Positions 1 to 8,585 of a stretch of DNA of 64,000 bases are shown one piece after another (position 1 is the first letter of the stretch; every line of letters begins with the position of its first letter). Under the pieces are notes generated by a model. That model was given only the letters and a program-made list of their open reading frames with translations, had not been told where the DNA came from and searched no databases. Made by a program: the position numbers and the translations under genes. Origin of the DNA: Ochromonas danica. Taxonomy: Eukaryota; Sar; Chrysophyceae; Chromulinales; Chromulinaceae. The stretch spans positions 4,566 to 68,565 of the forward strand of contig VKHL01000084.1 in NCBI GenBank assembly GCA_015146655.1. The letters run 5' to 3'.

Positions 1-89
1 GCAACGCAATAATACCACACCCCTCAACCCTCAACAGCAGCAGTATTGAATGACTTGTTAGGATTGGATGTTCATTACATTAATAAAAT

Positions 90-350
90 ATGATCACTTC
101 ATTACTTAATCCAGCACTTCCTATTAATGGAAAGAAATATAAGATTCTTTCTAAGCTTGGTGAAGGTGGATTTTCAATGGTCTATCGTGTGAAAAGTCTT
201 CATGATAATGCTCCATATGATCATTTCGCCTTGAAGAAGATGCTTTGTCAGACTCCAGAACAACTTGCTGATTGCAAGAAAGAAATTGAAGCTATGATGC
301 AAGTATCACATCCATGTGTGATTCCTTTATTAGGTCATACTTTTCGTGAA
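90..350 (+). pseudogene. STK16/NAK-like protein kinase, N-lobe fragment cut by telomeric repeat
   Basis: The frame opens at ATG 90 and encodes the start of a protein kinase N-lobe. It has the glycine-rich loop LGEGGFSMVYRV, the ALKKM lysine motif, and a KKEIEAM helix followed by SHPCVIPLLGH. This order and wording resemble STK16-type kinases of the NAK family (LGEGGFSYV, YALKRI, HPNILRL in that family). Only about 87 residues are present. The HRD, DFG and C-lobe parts are absent, because the coding sequence runs straight into a CCCTAA telomeric tract at 351 and terminates inside it. The fragment therefore cannot make an active kinase unless the missing part is supplied elsewhere. It is AT-rich compared with the genes right of 40 kb. 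Family assignment is from motif reading only. Confidence 0.75.
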
Positions 351-378
351 ACCTAACCCCAACCCTAACCCTAACCCT
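351..378. repeat. Interstitial telomeric tract, C-rich orientation
   Basis: The tract reads acctaaccccaaccctaacc and then two further CCCTAA-type units on the plus strand: about four and a half repeats, the first slightly degenerate. With the C-rich strand running 5' to 3' rightward, it has the orientation of a left chromosome end whose chromosome body lies to the right. It interrupts the kinase reading frame on its left. Confidence 0.9.
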
Positions 379-672
379 GTTTGTCCCAGTATCGGTTTTT
401 TGTCTGTTGTTGGCTGTACAGCTGTTGCTGTGTGAACAACCGACACTTCTGACTTGTGGCAGGGCTTCCCTATTCAAAGGATCTCTTTGTCATTCATAAT
501 CATAAAATATAGAAATTGCTCATTCATTTGTTTGAATTTATTGAACTAAAAGCAATAGCAGAACGATGAATAATTCACCCAAGAACGACGAGGAGGTCGA
601 TTGTGTGACTGCTATGATTGGTGAGCTTCGAGTGGAGTTTGATGAAGCGGGGTTAAATTTTGACTTTTGCAA

Positions 673-2769
673 ATGATCAATGAACCTTTTACATTCTGTC
701 CAGACCGCTTGTTTGATTCCGAAGAATGGATGCAGGAACATTGGAAAACCTATGTTGAGTATGCTGAGCGTTGCATGAAATCAGTGATGGCCTCCGGCGA
801 TAGGCTAACGTACTTCGACCAACATCGAGTGAAATTCTTCAGTGGAGCTGTTTTAACCACATTCAACATGGAGACTCTCAGGTTAGGTGGAAACAGCCAT
901 CATATATTGGCTCATGGACCAAAAGGAACTGGAAAGTCTACGTTTCTCCGAAGCTTTGTGAAGACCGTACAAGTGATTGGTGTTCTAGTAGTCGGAGTTT
1001 ACCATGACGTAGGTGCGGCTATTCAAGAACATTGTAAATACAAAAGTTCACAGGACTTGGATCTGCCGTCGCAGATAATAACGAAAGCCTTAAAAAGGAT
1101 GGGACACACGCCTCCCACCGATTTCAACCCCACCGATTTGAATCATTTATCGATGTGGTTGAAGAGTAACAAGATGCGCATAACCTTCGTCGTCGACGAA
1201 TATCACGCAGCATTTACTACCGATGCTGCAGCCTCATTTCGAACTCAGATTTACCATATGATCAACGATGTGAATGGATTTTATTTTGTAATCGTCGCCG
1301 GAAGCAGCGTGTATCTTCGTGGACTTTGCTACGGAAAATTTAGTGGAGGCATCGAACAGTTTCCTTCTTACATCTCTGTTGCAGCGAATCTAAATTCTCA
1401 GCGATCAACTGTTGTCAGTTTCGACTGTCTTACAAGTAAACAGGAGTTCAATCAGTATCTCATAGCACAATACCCAGATTTATTAGTATTCAAAGATGAA
1501 AGTTCAAAGGACCTACTCTTAGAGTCATTATTCTTAGCTACTGGTGGAAATAGACGAGCTATTGAGCGAATGAATGATCAATGGAAGCAAGTGAGTACTG
1601 CTTGGCAACAGGGCTCTGGCAGTAACTGTATCATGGGTTATTACTCAGAAATATTCAAAGTAGCAGGTAAGTATGAGCCCCTTTGGTTTGTGATGATGGT
1701 TGCTGTGCAGAACCATCACTTATTGCAGCCAGGTGAATCATCAACCACAACTCTTACACCATTTGATATGCTGGAATGGATTACGGTGAGCAGTTTGCGC
1801 GAAACAAAGGATAACTTATTAAGCAATGGCTCGATAGTACCTACAGATTTGAAGGATGCTATCGGTAGACTCACCTGTCTTGATGAAGACTCATTACGTG
1901 CTTTATACAAAGCTAATGACGAGGGCGGAATCGTTTTGAATGACACCGACTTGCAGCCGAAGGTGCGATTTATGTATCCCTCTCAGTTTCTATACATGGC
2001 TAACAGGTCTGCACCATGCCCTAAGTGGTTCACACCCTACCTACAACTCTGTTTGCGCTAGCCATATGGGCCTATGGGGATTGATGCTGAAGAGGTCATT
2101 GGAAGAGGAATACTTCAGCACTACCTAAGAATTGTTGAAGCTGGTGGATACCGATGCAAAACACTTGGGTTACGCTTCAAGGTTTCCGTGGCAGAACGGA
2201 CTACTGGCACGATCAGTTTAAATGATTCTACTGCTGCCACCACGTTGGCACCACGGAGAAAAAAACAACCCCAAAGGAAAGAAAAAACAGGGCTAAGCCA
2301 AATGTTGATTGACGAAGAGTCTTTGGTGGGGAAGTCCGTAAATCGAAGTCAGTTTTTGCAATACTTACTGAAGGATATACCAGATTGTATCGGAGCAGAT
2401 TTATGCTACTTGAAGGATTGTAATACTCTCTGTCGGTTCCAAGTGAAGCTAGGCACTTCAAACCTTTATCCTTCCGATGTCCAGGAAATCTGCAATAAGT
2501 TAGAAAAGGGGAAAAGTTGGATAGAGGCGCTCTCTCAAGCCGAAGACAATGAGACTGCTCGTTTGAACGTGAAAAGTTTTTTGATAACTAGTCGTCCGAT
2601 GACTGAAGATGTCAAAGCTGTGGCAGCAAATCATTGCGTCGAGATCATTCCCGCCCTTGACTTGCTACCTACTGGTGTTAAGGAGTGGGCCTCGGCTTTG
2701 AATATAACGAATGATTGGTATAAGGGGCCAAGCTCCTCGTCAATGGAAGTTAGTCAATCAGTGGGTTAG
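673..2769 (+). pseudogene. Crinkler-related (CR-type) P-loop ATPase plus restriction-like nuclease, fossil
   Basis: The locus encodes a P-loop ATPase with the Walker A motif GPKGTGKST, a Walker B-like ITFVVDEY and a following VIVAGSS strand, so it is of the AAA/ORC-like type. Its 3' part holds a short domain with GADLCYLKD followed by RFQVKLG, resembling the core strands of a PD-(D/E)XK nuclease. An ATPase coupled to a restriction-like nuclease is the core architecture of the CR (Crinkler) effector-toxin class, which has been argued to derive from transposons. No signal peptide or LFLAK-type header is visible. The gene looks broken, with about one or two breaks, and probably fairly young because long stretches stay open. 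It fills most of the telomere-capped segment. Class assignment rests on motif order and is moderately uncertain. Confidence 0.5.
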
Positions 2770-2850
2770 ACAGTGTGTGGAGTGAAGGATATGTTTAATA
2801 TGAAGTGGGTGCTTTGGTGTTTTGTTAGTTGTAATGACTATCTTTACATA

Positions 2851-2902
2851 CTGTTCGGCGACTACGTAGTTTTACACCAAAAATTACGTAGTCACCGAAC
2901 AG
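2851..2902. repeat. 23-bp near-perfect inverted repeat (hairpin)
   Basis: The left arm at 2851-2873 (ctgttcggcgactacgtagt plus ttt) and the right arm at 2880-2902 are reverse complements at 21 of 23 positions, separated by the 6-nt loop acacca. It lies about 80 bp downstream of the fossil ATPase-nuclease gene and about 90 bp inside the right telomeric tract. It could be an RNA hairpin in a 3' UTR, a terminal structure of a small element, or a folded-back recombination scar. Confidence 0.85.
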
Positions 2903-2994
2903 TCATCCAAAACAGATCGTGCTTGGAAGTGAGAACAATAAACCAGATATCATCAACAACGCTTTGCGAGTCTTATTTATCACCTTTGTGATTA

Positions 2995-3011
2995 TAGGGT
3001 TAGGGTTAGGG
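2995..3011. repeat. Interstitial telomeric tract, G-rich orientation
   Basis: The plus strand reads tagggttagggttaggg, nearly three TTAGGG units. This is the orientation of a right chromosome end whose body lies to the left, opposite to the tract at 351-378. Immediately after it, at 3012, an open frame encoding part of a profilin begins without a start codon. Confidence 0.9.
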
Positions 3012-3149
3012 TCGACTAAGAAGCTGAAGACTAGCCAGGGGCTGCGCATCAACCAAACGAAATACCAGATTATCCGCCAGTTTGAAGATGAAAGCTCAAC
3101 ATGCTATACCGTTTATGGTAAGAAGGCCATGGGCGGTTGCGCCATTGTA
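3012..3149 (+). pseudogene. Profilin internal fragment
   Basis: Starting directly at the telomeric junction, the frame encodes GLRINQTKYQIIR, then TVYGKKAMGGCAIV. This matches the profilin core pattern (G-L-x-(V/I)-x-G-x-K-Y-x-x-I, then Y-G-K-K-x-x-G-G-x-x-I-V). Profilin binds monomeric actin and poly-proline. The N-terminal helix and the final C-terminal helix (TKQALIIG-type) are both missing, so only about 45 residues of a protein of about 130 survive. It has no ATG of its own. The assignment rests on one motif block. Confidence 0.55.
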
Positions 3150-3767
3150 CTGCGCACAGTCAGCGTGTTGACGCTTTGGTCCCTGTCTGCTGTGTTGTGG
3201 GAAGTTCAACCTCTGCGAACCATTTCCAATTCCACCACCAGACAATCAGACAGCAGACAAGCAGTTAGTGAAACCTGATATTCCAAATGCCAACACAAAG
3301 CATGCTGGTTGCCGTGTCTACAAACCAGATCATTTGGTGCAACGACTGCTGTATTTGTCTTGATTCCACGCGCATGAGATGTTTGAACCACTTGCCCAAG
3401 TGTCCACGCAAAGGATGCTTGACCGATTCTGTTTGCTGCAGCAACCATTTGGACACTTGGTTTGCATGCATTTCATGGTTGAACCACTTGTCGTCCTTGA
3501 CATTCAAATCAGACATGTCCAGTGGTGTGTAGTGTACTGAAGGATGGTCAGCAAATGAAGGAAGGTCGAAGCGTGCAAACAACTTGGTTGTGTAGCAGGT
3601 TAGCATGGACATGGTTGGTTGACTATTCTCGGTCATGATTGGGTCCGTGGCATTCGGAGGATTGCAGAAAAAGGACAGAGGCATTTCCGATTGTCCTGTT
3701 TTCATTTTCATATTTATACGGATTTCATATGGTGATATATTAACAGGAACACAAGGTTTCAATTCAA
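3150..3767. other. Unassigned stretch between profilin and LINE fragments
   Basis: No gene is recognised here. A minus-strand frame of about 160 codons (3265-3762) is open but shows no domain I know and no clear start context. Given its neighbours, this is probably further scrambled subtelomeric sequence or the decayed 5' part of the LINE to the right. Confidence 0.4.
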
Positions 3768-4520
3768 ATGTTTTGGGTGCATCACATGGAAGCCATTGTC
3801 ACAGAGGAAGTGCCGCATGTCCACCAAGCTTCCCTTGATGAACCGTTTCACGGTTTGGACTGTGTGCATACCAAAGGATTCGCGTCCATACGTCACAAGG
3901 CAGTGGTGGAGGCGATTGATCGCTTCGTGAAGAAAACTTTCAAGCTAAAAACCCAGACGGAGCCACGCATTCCGTTGAAAGTCCTCCCCTCTCCCCCTCC
4001 CCAGCCACCGGCTCCAGAAGACCCGGCGGCTCCCACCACCACCACGGGGGACCCACAACAGCAAGGACCGGATTCGGCAGGAGGCCACGTGAGGGCGGAC
4101 CTAAGGATCAACATTCCATCCAAAGCTCGGACCTTTGTCCTGGATGTGGTAGTCGCGAACCCCGCGGCTCCAACACATCGACGACAGAACAACTCGCATA
4201 AAGAAGCAGATGGGGCAAGCAAGGCGAGCCATGAGCACAAGCTTCTCCACTATGGTGGACTAACGGACATTCTCCAGGCGGTCCCACGCCAATACTACAC
4301 GTTCAACGTGGAGGCCACCGGACGTTCAGGTAAGGAAGCCATAACCTTTGTCGAAGACATTAGCCGGGTCATGGGGAATGATCCGCTCTACTGGGAGCAT
4401 AATATATACAAACCCTCTCCACTTCAAAAGCTGATCCGAGAGATTGTTCCGGCGGTAGCTAAGTACAATTCTCACGCATTGGCTTACTACAAGAGGAACA
4501 ATTTCCCGCTTCAAGCATAA
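3768..4520 (+). mobile_element. LINE (non-LTR retrotransposon) 3' fragment: C-terminal restriction-like nuclease region
   Basis: The 250-residue frame shows the block typical of the C-terminus of many protist and fungal LINE reverse transcriptases. First comes HGLDCVHTKGFASIRHKAVV (the C-x-K-G...RH motif). Next is a TEPRIPL motif, a proline-rich spacer, DLRINIPSKARTFVLDVVV followed by NP, and finally YYTFNVEATGRSGKEAITFV. The DVVV and VEATG strands correspond to a restriction-like endonuclease-type core. The reverse transcriptase core and any upstream parts are missing, so this is a 5'-truncated copy, as LINE insertions usually are. The downstream 87 bp may be its 3' UTR; no poly(A) tail is evident. 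It sits just outside the telomere-bounded segment, a common place for such elements. Confidence 0.6.
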
Positions 4521-4607
4521 GTCTGACTTGAGTTTTTATCTCCTGAGCAACCACCTGTTAACTTAACTAAGCCATCCATCCATTCAAAAACACCGCCGTT
4601 TTCCAAA

Positions 4608-5977
4608 ATGCAGGGTTATATCATGACACTCGCCTTTATATTTCTTCTGCTTCTGTGTAATTGCGGCTTTACACTGTCGCAACAGGTTCGTATCCCTGTT
4701 AATCCACGACGTTATTTTGCGTTTGCTGGCAGAAATGTTGCGCTGGAGTGCACATGGGGTGGCTATCCAGTCTGTTGTTCGCTTGCCAGCACAAATCGAA
4801 CTTCTGTCCACGACTATCCTCGATCAAAGTCCAGGCCGCCTAGACATGCTAGCATCGAGCACTGCACTGTCCACAAGGCCTACGTTCCCAGCCCATACGA
4901 GATGAAACACATGAGAAAAGCGGAAGAGCTGTCCAATTTGTCTTTTCCCGACGAGTCAAGAAGAGAGCTCATCAAGTTCATTCTAGATGACGTGGAAGAT
5001 GCTAATCGATGGTTGGCTCGCGTGAAAGTTCGCATGGCACCCAACAACAAAACTGTAGAGCCCACGGAGGAGGACTACCGCTATCTGTCCTATTTCCACT
5101 ACAGCGCGACTTGTAAGACTCGCAAGTCGCAGCAACAGCATCAAGTACACGAAGGTGGGGATGTGGTGGTCCATCACTGGGTCGAGTTCATCGAACCCAT
5201 CACTGTTCATGCTCGCCATCCCATCAGTTTCTTCCAGTTCCATCGTGACGCAAAACCAGCTCTCGCTTCTAACCCTGTCCAACCCACTGTGCCGGCTTTC
5301 TACGTTGACACGGACTATGTCTTGCTAAAGGGTGGTCATGATCTAGAGCTCGAAAACATGTATGCCCACACCAATGCGTTCAATCCAAGACGTTATTTCT
5401 TTGACGCCGGAACGAATTTTTTCAGCAGTGGAATGGCGTGGTTTATTTGTGCCTATCAACAGGTTGGTTATTTATCTCTTAGTGGTTGTAGTTTTATTCA
5501 TGTGTGAGTTTTGGATGTGTGTAGAAAGGAATCGTGTTCGATGAGATATTTGGTTGGGAGTACCAAGTACTGTATCCGCCTACCTTCTGGCACGAAGTTC
5601 CTCCTAAGCTTGCTCCGACCTATCACTTCTACAATGTTCCTATACAAGCAGAGAAGGACACACCTCATTCAGTGACCAGATTCATTCAACAGATTGCTCG
5701 GAAAGAGGATTTTGTTTCTTTCAAACTGGACATTGATACAGCTTCTGTTGAAGTGCCCATCGCTTTGAGGATTTTGAGAGAAAAGGGGTTGTTGGATCTG
5801 ATTGATGAATATTTCTTCGAGTTGCACTTTAATTGCGAATTTTTGGCTCACGATGGAGGAGCATGGGGTGCTCCTCCTCCTCCTGAGATTGATGGACTTC
5901 GAATGGATCGATTGGGTGCACTGACTTACTTCCAAGAACTGAGGAAGAATGGATTAAGAGCTCATATTTGGTCTTAA
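4608..5977 (+). CDS. Secreted methyltransferase-like protein, unknown function
   Basis: Two exons, 4608-5462 and 5525-5977, joined across a 62-nt GT-AG intron in phase 0, give 434 residues. The N-terminus MQGYIMTLAFIFLLLLCNCG is a clear signal peptide, so the protein enters the secretory pathway. Around residues 260-300 the protein reads YFFDAGTNFFSSG, then WFICAY, then GIVFDEIFGWEYQ, resembling SAM-binding motif I of Rossmann methyltransferases. Later comes FVSFKLDIDTASVEVPIA, similar in placement to the K-x-D-(I/V)-E strand of FkbM-like methyltransferases. Proteins of this layout occur in many algae and protists without assigned function. Start choice: first ATG, directly giving the signal peptide. 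The fold call is moderate; substrate unknown. Confidence 0.75.
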
Positions 5978-6370
5978 GTCACGTGTAGTGATTTTCAACT
6001 CGCTCAACTAGTTCAGTAGCTACTCGATATCTCTGTCTCACAGCTCATCCATCCACATCGTAAGACGAGGTTTCGTGCTGGAAGCCCGATATGATCCATT
6101 GAAATTTAGTTAGCATTAATTATATCATAATTGAAGACTGTAGCTATGGCGTATATTCTTATTGTTGAAACCCCATGCTGTAACATATAGTACAGAACAC
6201 TGGAAACTAATGCTGTGCAGTAGCACTGTAGTTGAGAAGGCACAGAGACAGAGAACGGAGACGGAAGGAATCTAAGCAAAGGATTTTGAAATATCTATTA
6301 ACAAACAAGAGCATGCATATCAATAATAGTAGTAATAATGGTAATACGATGTATTTGGTGCCGCCGCATT
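5978..6370. other. Intergenic, nothing recognised
   Basis: AT-rich sequence between the convergent ends of the secreted methyltransferase-like gene and the minus-strand globin. No coding, RNA or repeat signal was found. It should contain the two 3' UTRs. Confidence 0.6.
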
Positions 6371-7181
6371 CTAAACAGGGCAGGCAGATCGGTTTTCTTC
6401 TGCGTCTTCATGCCCAAGCTTTTTGCCCAAGACAACGTCATTTCGATCATGAGTGACTTTATCAAAATGAGCTCTGCGTTCAAACTCGACCGGAATAATC
6501 TTAGGTAACATGATAGTGAGCAGCTTGGAATAGACTTTGATCCAGGCCTGATGAGCAGCAGGAGTGTACTCCTCTCCCAGCACCTTCTTGAGCGTGAAGA
6601 AGAGCACTTCACCAAAGACACCAACTGCACAAACAACGGAAACCAAAGGAAAAGAACATGGTGGTAAGACGGTAAGAAGATGGCGGACTCAACAAGAAAA
6701 GAGTTGTCTTACATTCTGATGACCGCACACCCATGCGAACATGAGAGTTGATCAATGTCTCCAATGTCTTTGCCAGGCGCTCATCGTTGTCCAGCTTATC
6801 AATGATAAAAGAAATCATCTTGACAAATGTCTCACCTCTAGACATCGTGCCTCCCGTGAACAGTCCTTTGCTGGTGGGATGTACTTCCAGCAGTCGCAGG
6901 AAGAATTGGTTTCCGAAATATTGAGGAGGAGACTTGCAGGGAATGGTGGGGTCTTCCTTCTTCTTCTTCCAGAACTCTGCAGCTCGACAGTTGATGATGT
7001 CTTTCCAGGTTTTGATCACAACTTCCTTCTCAAAGGGTAGGAGGGGCTGGGCTGTGTAGTAAATGGGGGCGACATAAATGAAGATTTGTTCGAAAGAAAT
7101 TTTGCCGTGGCCCGCGAACATATCCGCAGGAATAGCACTTGCTTTATGCTCGAGCGGGTTTACAGAAGGAGCAGCGCCCAT
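6371..7181 (-). CDS. Globin A (neuroglobin/cytoglobin-like), putatively N-myristoylated
   Basis: Two exons on the minus strand, 7181-6713 and 6624-6371, with an 88-nt intron, give 240 residues. The region LPFEKEVVIKTWKDII to YFGNQFFLRLLEVHP matches helices A to C/E of a globin. A long helical segment follows (FVKMISFIIDKLDNDERL), then YTPAAHQAWIKVYSKLLTIM as the H helix. The N-terminus is MGAAPSV, with glycine at 2 and serine at 6, a good N-myristoylation motif, so membrane association is possible. Haem binding is expected from the family, but I cannot assign the proximal histidine with certainty; the likely region is INSHVRMGV. The sister gene on the other strand shares the same intron position (after GAA-T) and most of the sequence, showing a tandem-inverted duplication. 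Confidence 0.8.
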
Positions 7182-7457
7182 TTCTTTTCTTGGAAGTCTG
7201 TTCTATTCTGAAACGAAGTGAACGCTGCAGTTCCAAGTAAACAGCAAACTCACCCCAGCCCGCACCGCGTTATCCGGTTTTCTCCAACGGAACCAGCAGC
7301 TCGGGAATCTGCCAACGGCAAGAAGCCAGAAGTGCGGATTCTGGCAATCTGGAGGAAGTGCTTGTGTAGTGAAGTCGGTAGTGGAATCTTGGGACTTATC
7401 CTCTGTATTCCAATCATCATATTCATATACACATCTAACACCACCCAGTACACCTCC
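7182..7457. promoter_or_regulatory. Shared divergent promoter of the two globin genes
   Basis: The 276 bp between the start codons of the head-to-head globins must contain both promoters and 5' UTRs. No TATA box is convincing. The plus-strand frame is open from 7218 into globin B but has no ATG, so it is treated as 5' UTR. Confidence 0.55.
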
Positions 7458-8262
7458 ATGGGCGGATCTTCATCTGTTAGTGCTTCTCCTGAGAGTGGCA
7501 TTAACGCTCTCCCCGAGGAATTGACTGCATCGCATCCTTCCAAAGTGTCATTCGACCAGCTCCTCGCTTTTGTCACGCCCGTCTACTATAATCCCCAGCC
7601 CCTTCTGCCTTTCGAGAAGGAGATTGCTACCAAAAACTGGAAAGATATCATCAACTGTCGAGCTGCAGAGTTCTGGAGAATCAAGAAAGCAGACCCCACC
7701 ATTCCCTGCAAGTCTCCTCCTCAATATTTCGGAAACCAATTCTTCCTGCGACTGCTGGAAGTACATCCCACCAGCAAAGGACTGTTCACGGGAGGCACGA
7801 TGTCTAGAGGTGAGACATTTGTCAAGATGGTCTCTTTCATCATTGACAAGCTGGACAACGAAGAGCGCCTGGCAAAGACATTGGAGACATTGATCAACTC
7901 TCATTGCCGCATGGGTGTGAGAGCGGTGGAATGTAAGGCACCTGTCACCACTCATTGTAACAATCATTCTCTTACAGAAGACACGTGTTTTCTCTCCTGT
8001 GGGAACAGATGGTGTATTGGGTGAGGTGCTCTTCTCTACGCTGAAAAAGGTGTTGGGTGAGGAGTACACCCCAATTGCTCACGGCGCTTGGGTCAAAGTC
8101 TATTCCAAGTTGCTTACTATAATGTTGCCAAAAGTAATTATGATTGAGTTCAATTGCCGACCTCAAATGGATAGAATTTCTCAAGAACGTAATGAGGTCG
8201 TTCTGGGCAAGAAGCAAGGTCATGAAGGTCAAGAAGATCTTCGTCCTGGCTGCCCTGTTTAA
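7458..8262 (+). CDS. Globin B (neuroglobin/cytoglobin-like), putatively N-myristoylated
   Basis: Two exons, 7458-7932 and 8009-8262, with a 76-nt intron, give 242 residues. Sequence and exon structure parallel globin A: LPFEKEIATKNWKDII, YFGNQFFLRLLEVHP, FVKMVSFIIDKLDN, and the C-terminal YTPIAHGAWVKVYSKLLTIM. ATG 7458 is chosen because it gives MGGSSSV, matching MGAAPSV of the paralogue; both fit MGxxxS N-myristoylation. The first about 35 residues vary between the copies while the core is nearly identical, suggesting a recent duplication with a freely evolving N-terminal tail. At 242 residues it is longer than a single-domain globin (about 150) by N- and C-terminal extensions. Possible roles are oxygen or NO handling at a membrane; this is inference. 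Confidence 0.8.
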
Positions 8263-8585
8263 TTTTCGTTTCACGATGGCTGTCTTCTAGTATGGTTTCA
8301 TTAGAGTTGTTGCCACAACGATATATATCTTGTATTGCTGCATTTTGCGTATTGGGGCCAGATTTTACAATATTCGTAATAGCATTTTTGTTTTATTTCG
8401 TGTTTAGCGCTGTTGCTCGTGTGTGTCGGCTCACTATGCTCGACGTTCTTCGTTCTATGAAATGTGTGCTTCGCCGTGGCTATGAAAATTTACAGTGTGT
8501 GTAATTCAATGGATTGTAATAGATTAGGCCTGGTGTAATTGTTAACGGCATTATCAATCGCTTCCTTAAACTATTTCGTAATGCT
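8263..8585. other. Intergenic, nothing recognised
   Basis: The interval between the converging ends of globin B and the dynein heavy chain. A 70-codon open frame at 8292-8504 has no recognisable content and lies in the likely 3' UTR of globin B. Confidence 0.6.

Larger units (their letters stand above)
351..3011. mobile_element. Telomere-capped segment (possible captured linear element)
   Basis: About 2.66 kb is bounded by telomeric repeats that both point outward: CCCTAA on the left, TTAGGG on the right. This is the arrangement expected of a linear molecule with a telomere at each end. Each flank is a broken unrelated host gene (kinase N-lobe left, profilin internal piece right). The interior carries a decayed Crinkler-related ATPase-nuclease gene (673-2769) and a 23-bp inverted repeat (2851-2902). 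Positions 379-672 hold nothing I recognise. I see no target-site duplication. Known parallels are telomere-bearing transposons of ciliates and telomere-associated elements elsewhere. A captured fragment healed by telomerase, or an assembly join of subtelomeric pieces, would look similar. Calling it mobile is inference. Confidence 0.5.

Noticed and set aside
351-378. True chromosome end at the left of the scaffold
   Set aside because: Sequence continues on both sides of the tract with coding fragments, and the tract is only about 28 bp, so it is interstitial here.
7210-7224. GAA direct repeats at 5-bp spacing between the globins, resembling a heat-shock element
   Set aside because: The units are all in one orientation, unlike alternating nGAAn blocks, and such short motifs occur by chance.
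7218-7457. In-frame upstream extension of globin B with a hydrophobic segment
   Set aside because: It contains no ATG, starts at a GTG, and has no counterpart in globin A; treated as 5' UTR.
8292-8504. 70-codon hydrophobic frame after globin B
   Set aside because: No homology or start context; lies in the probable 3' UTR.
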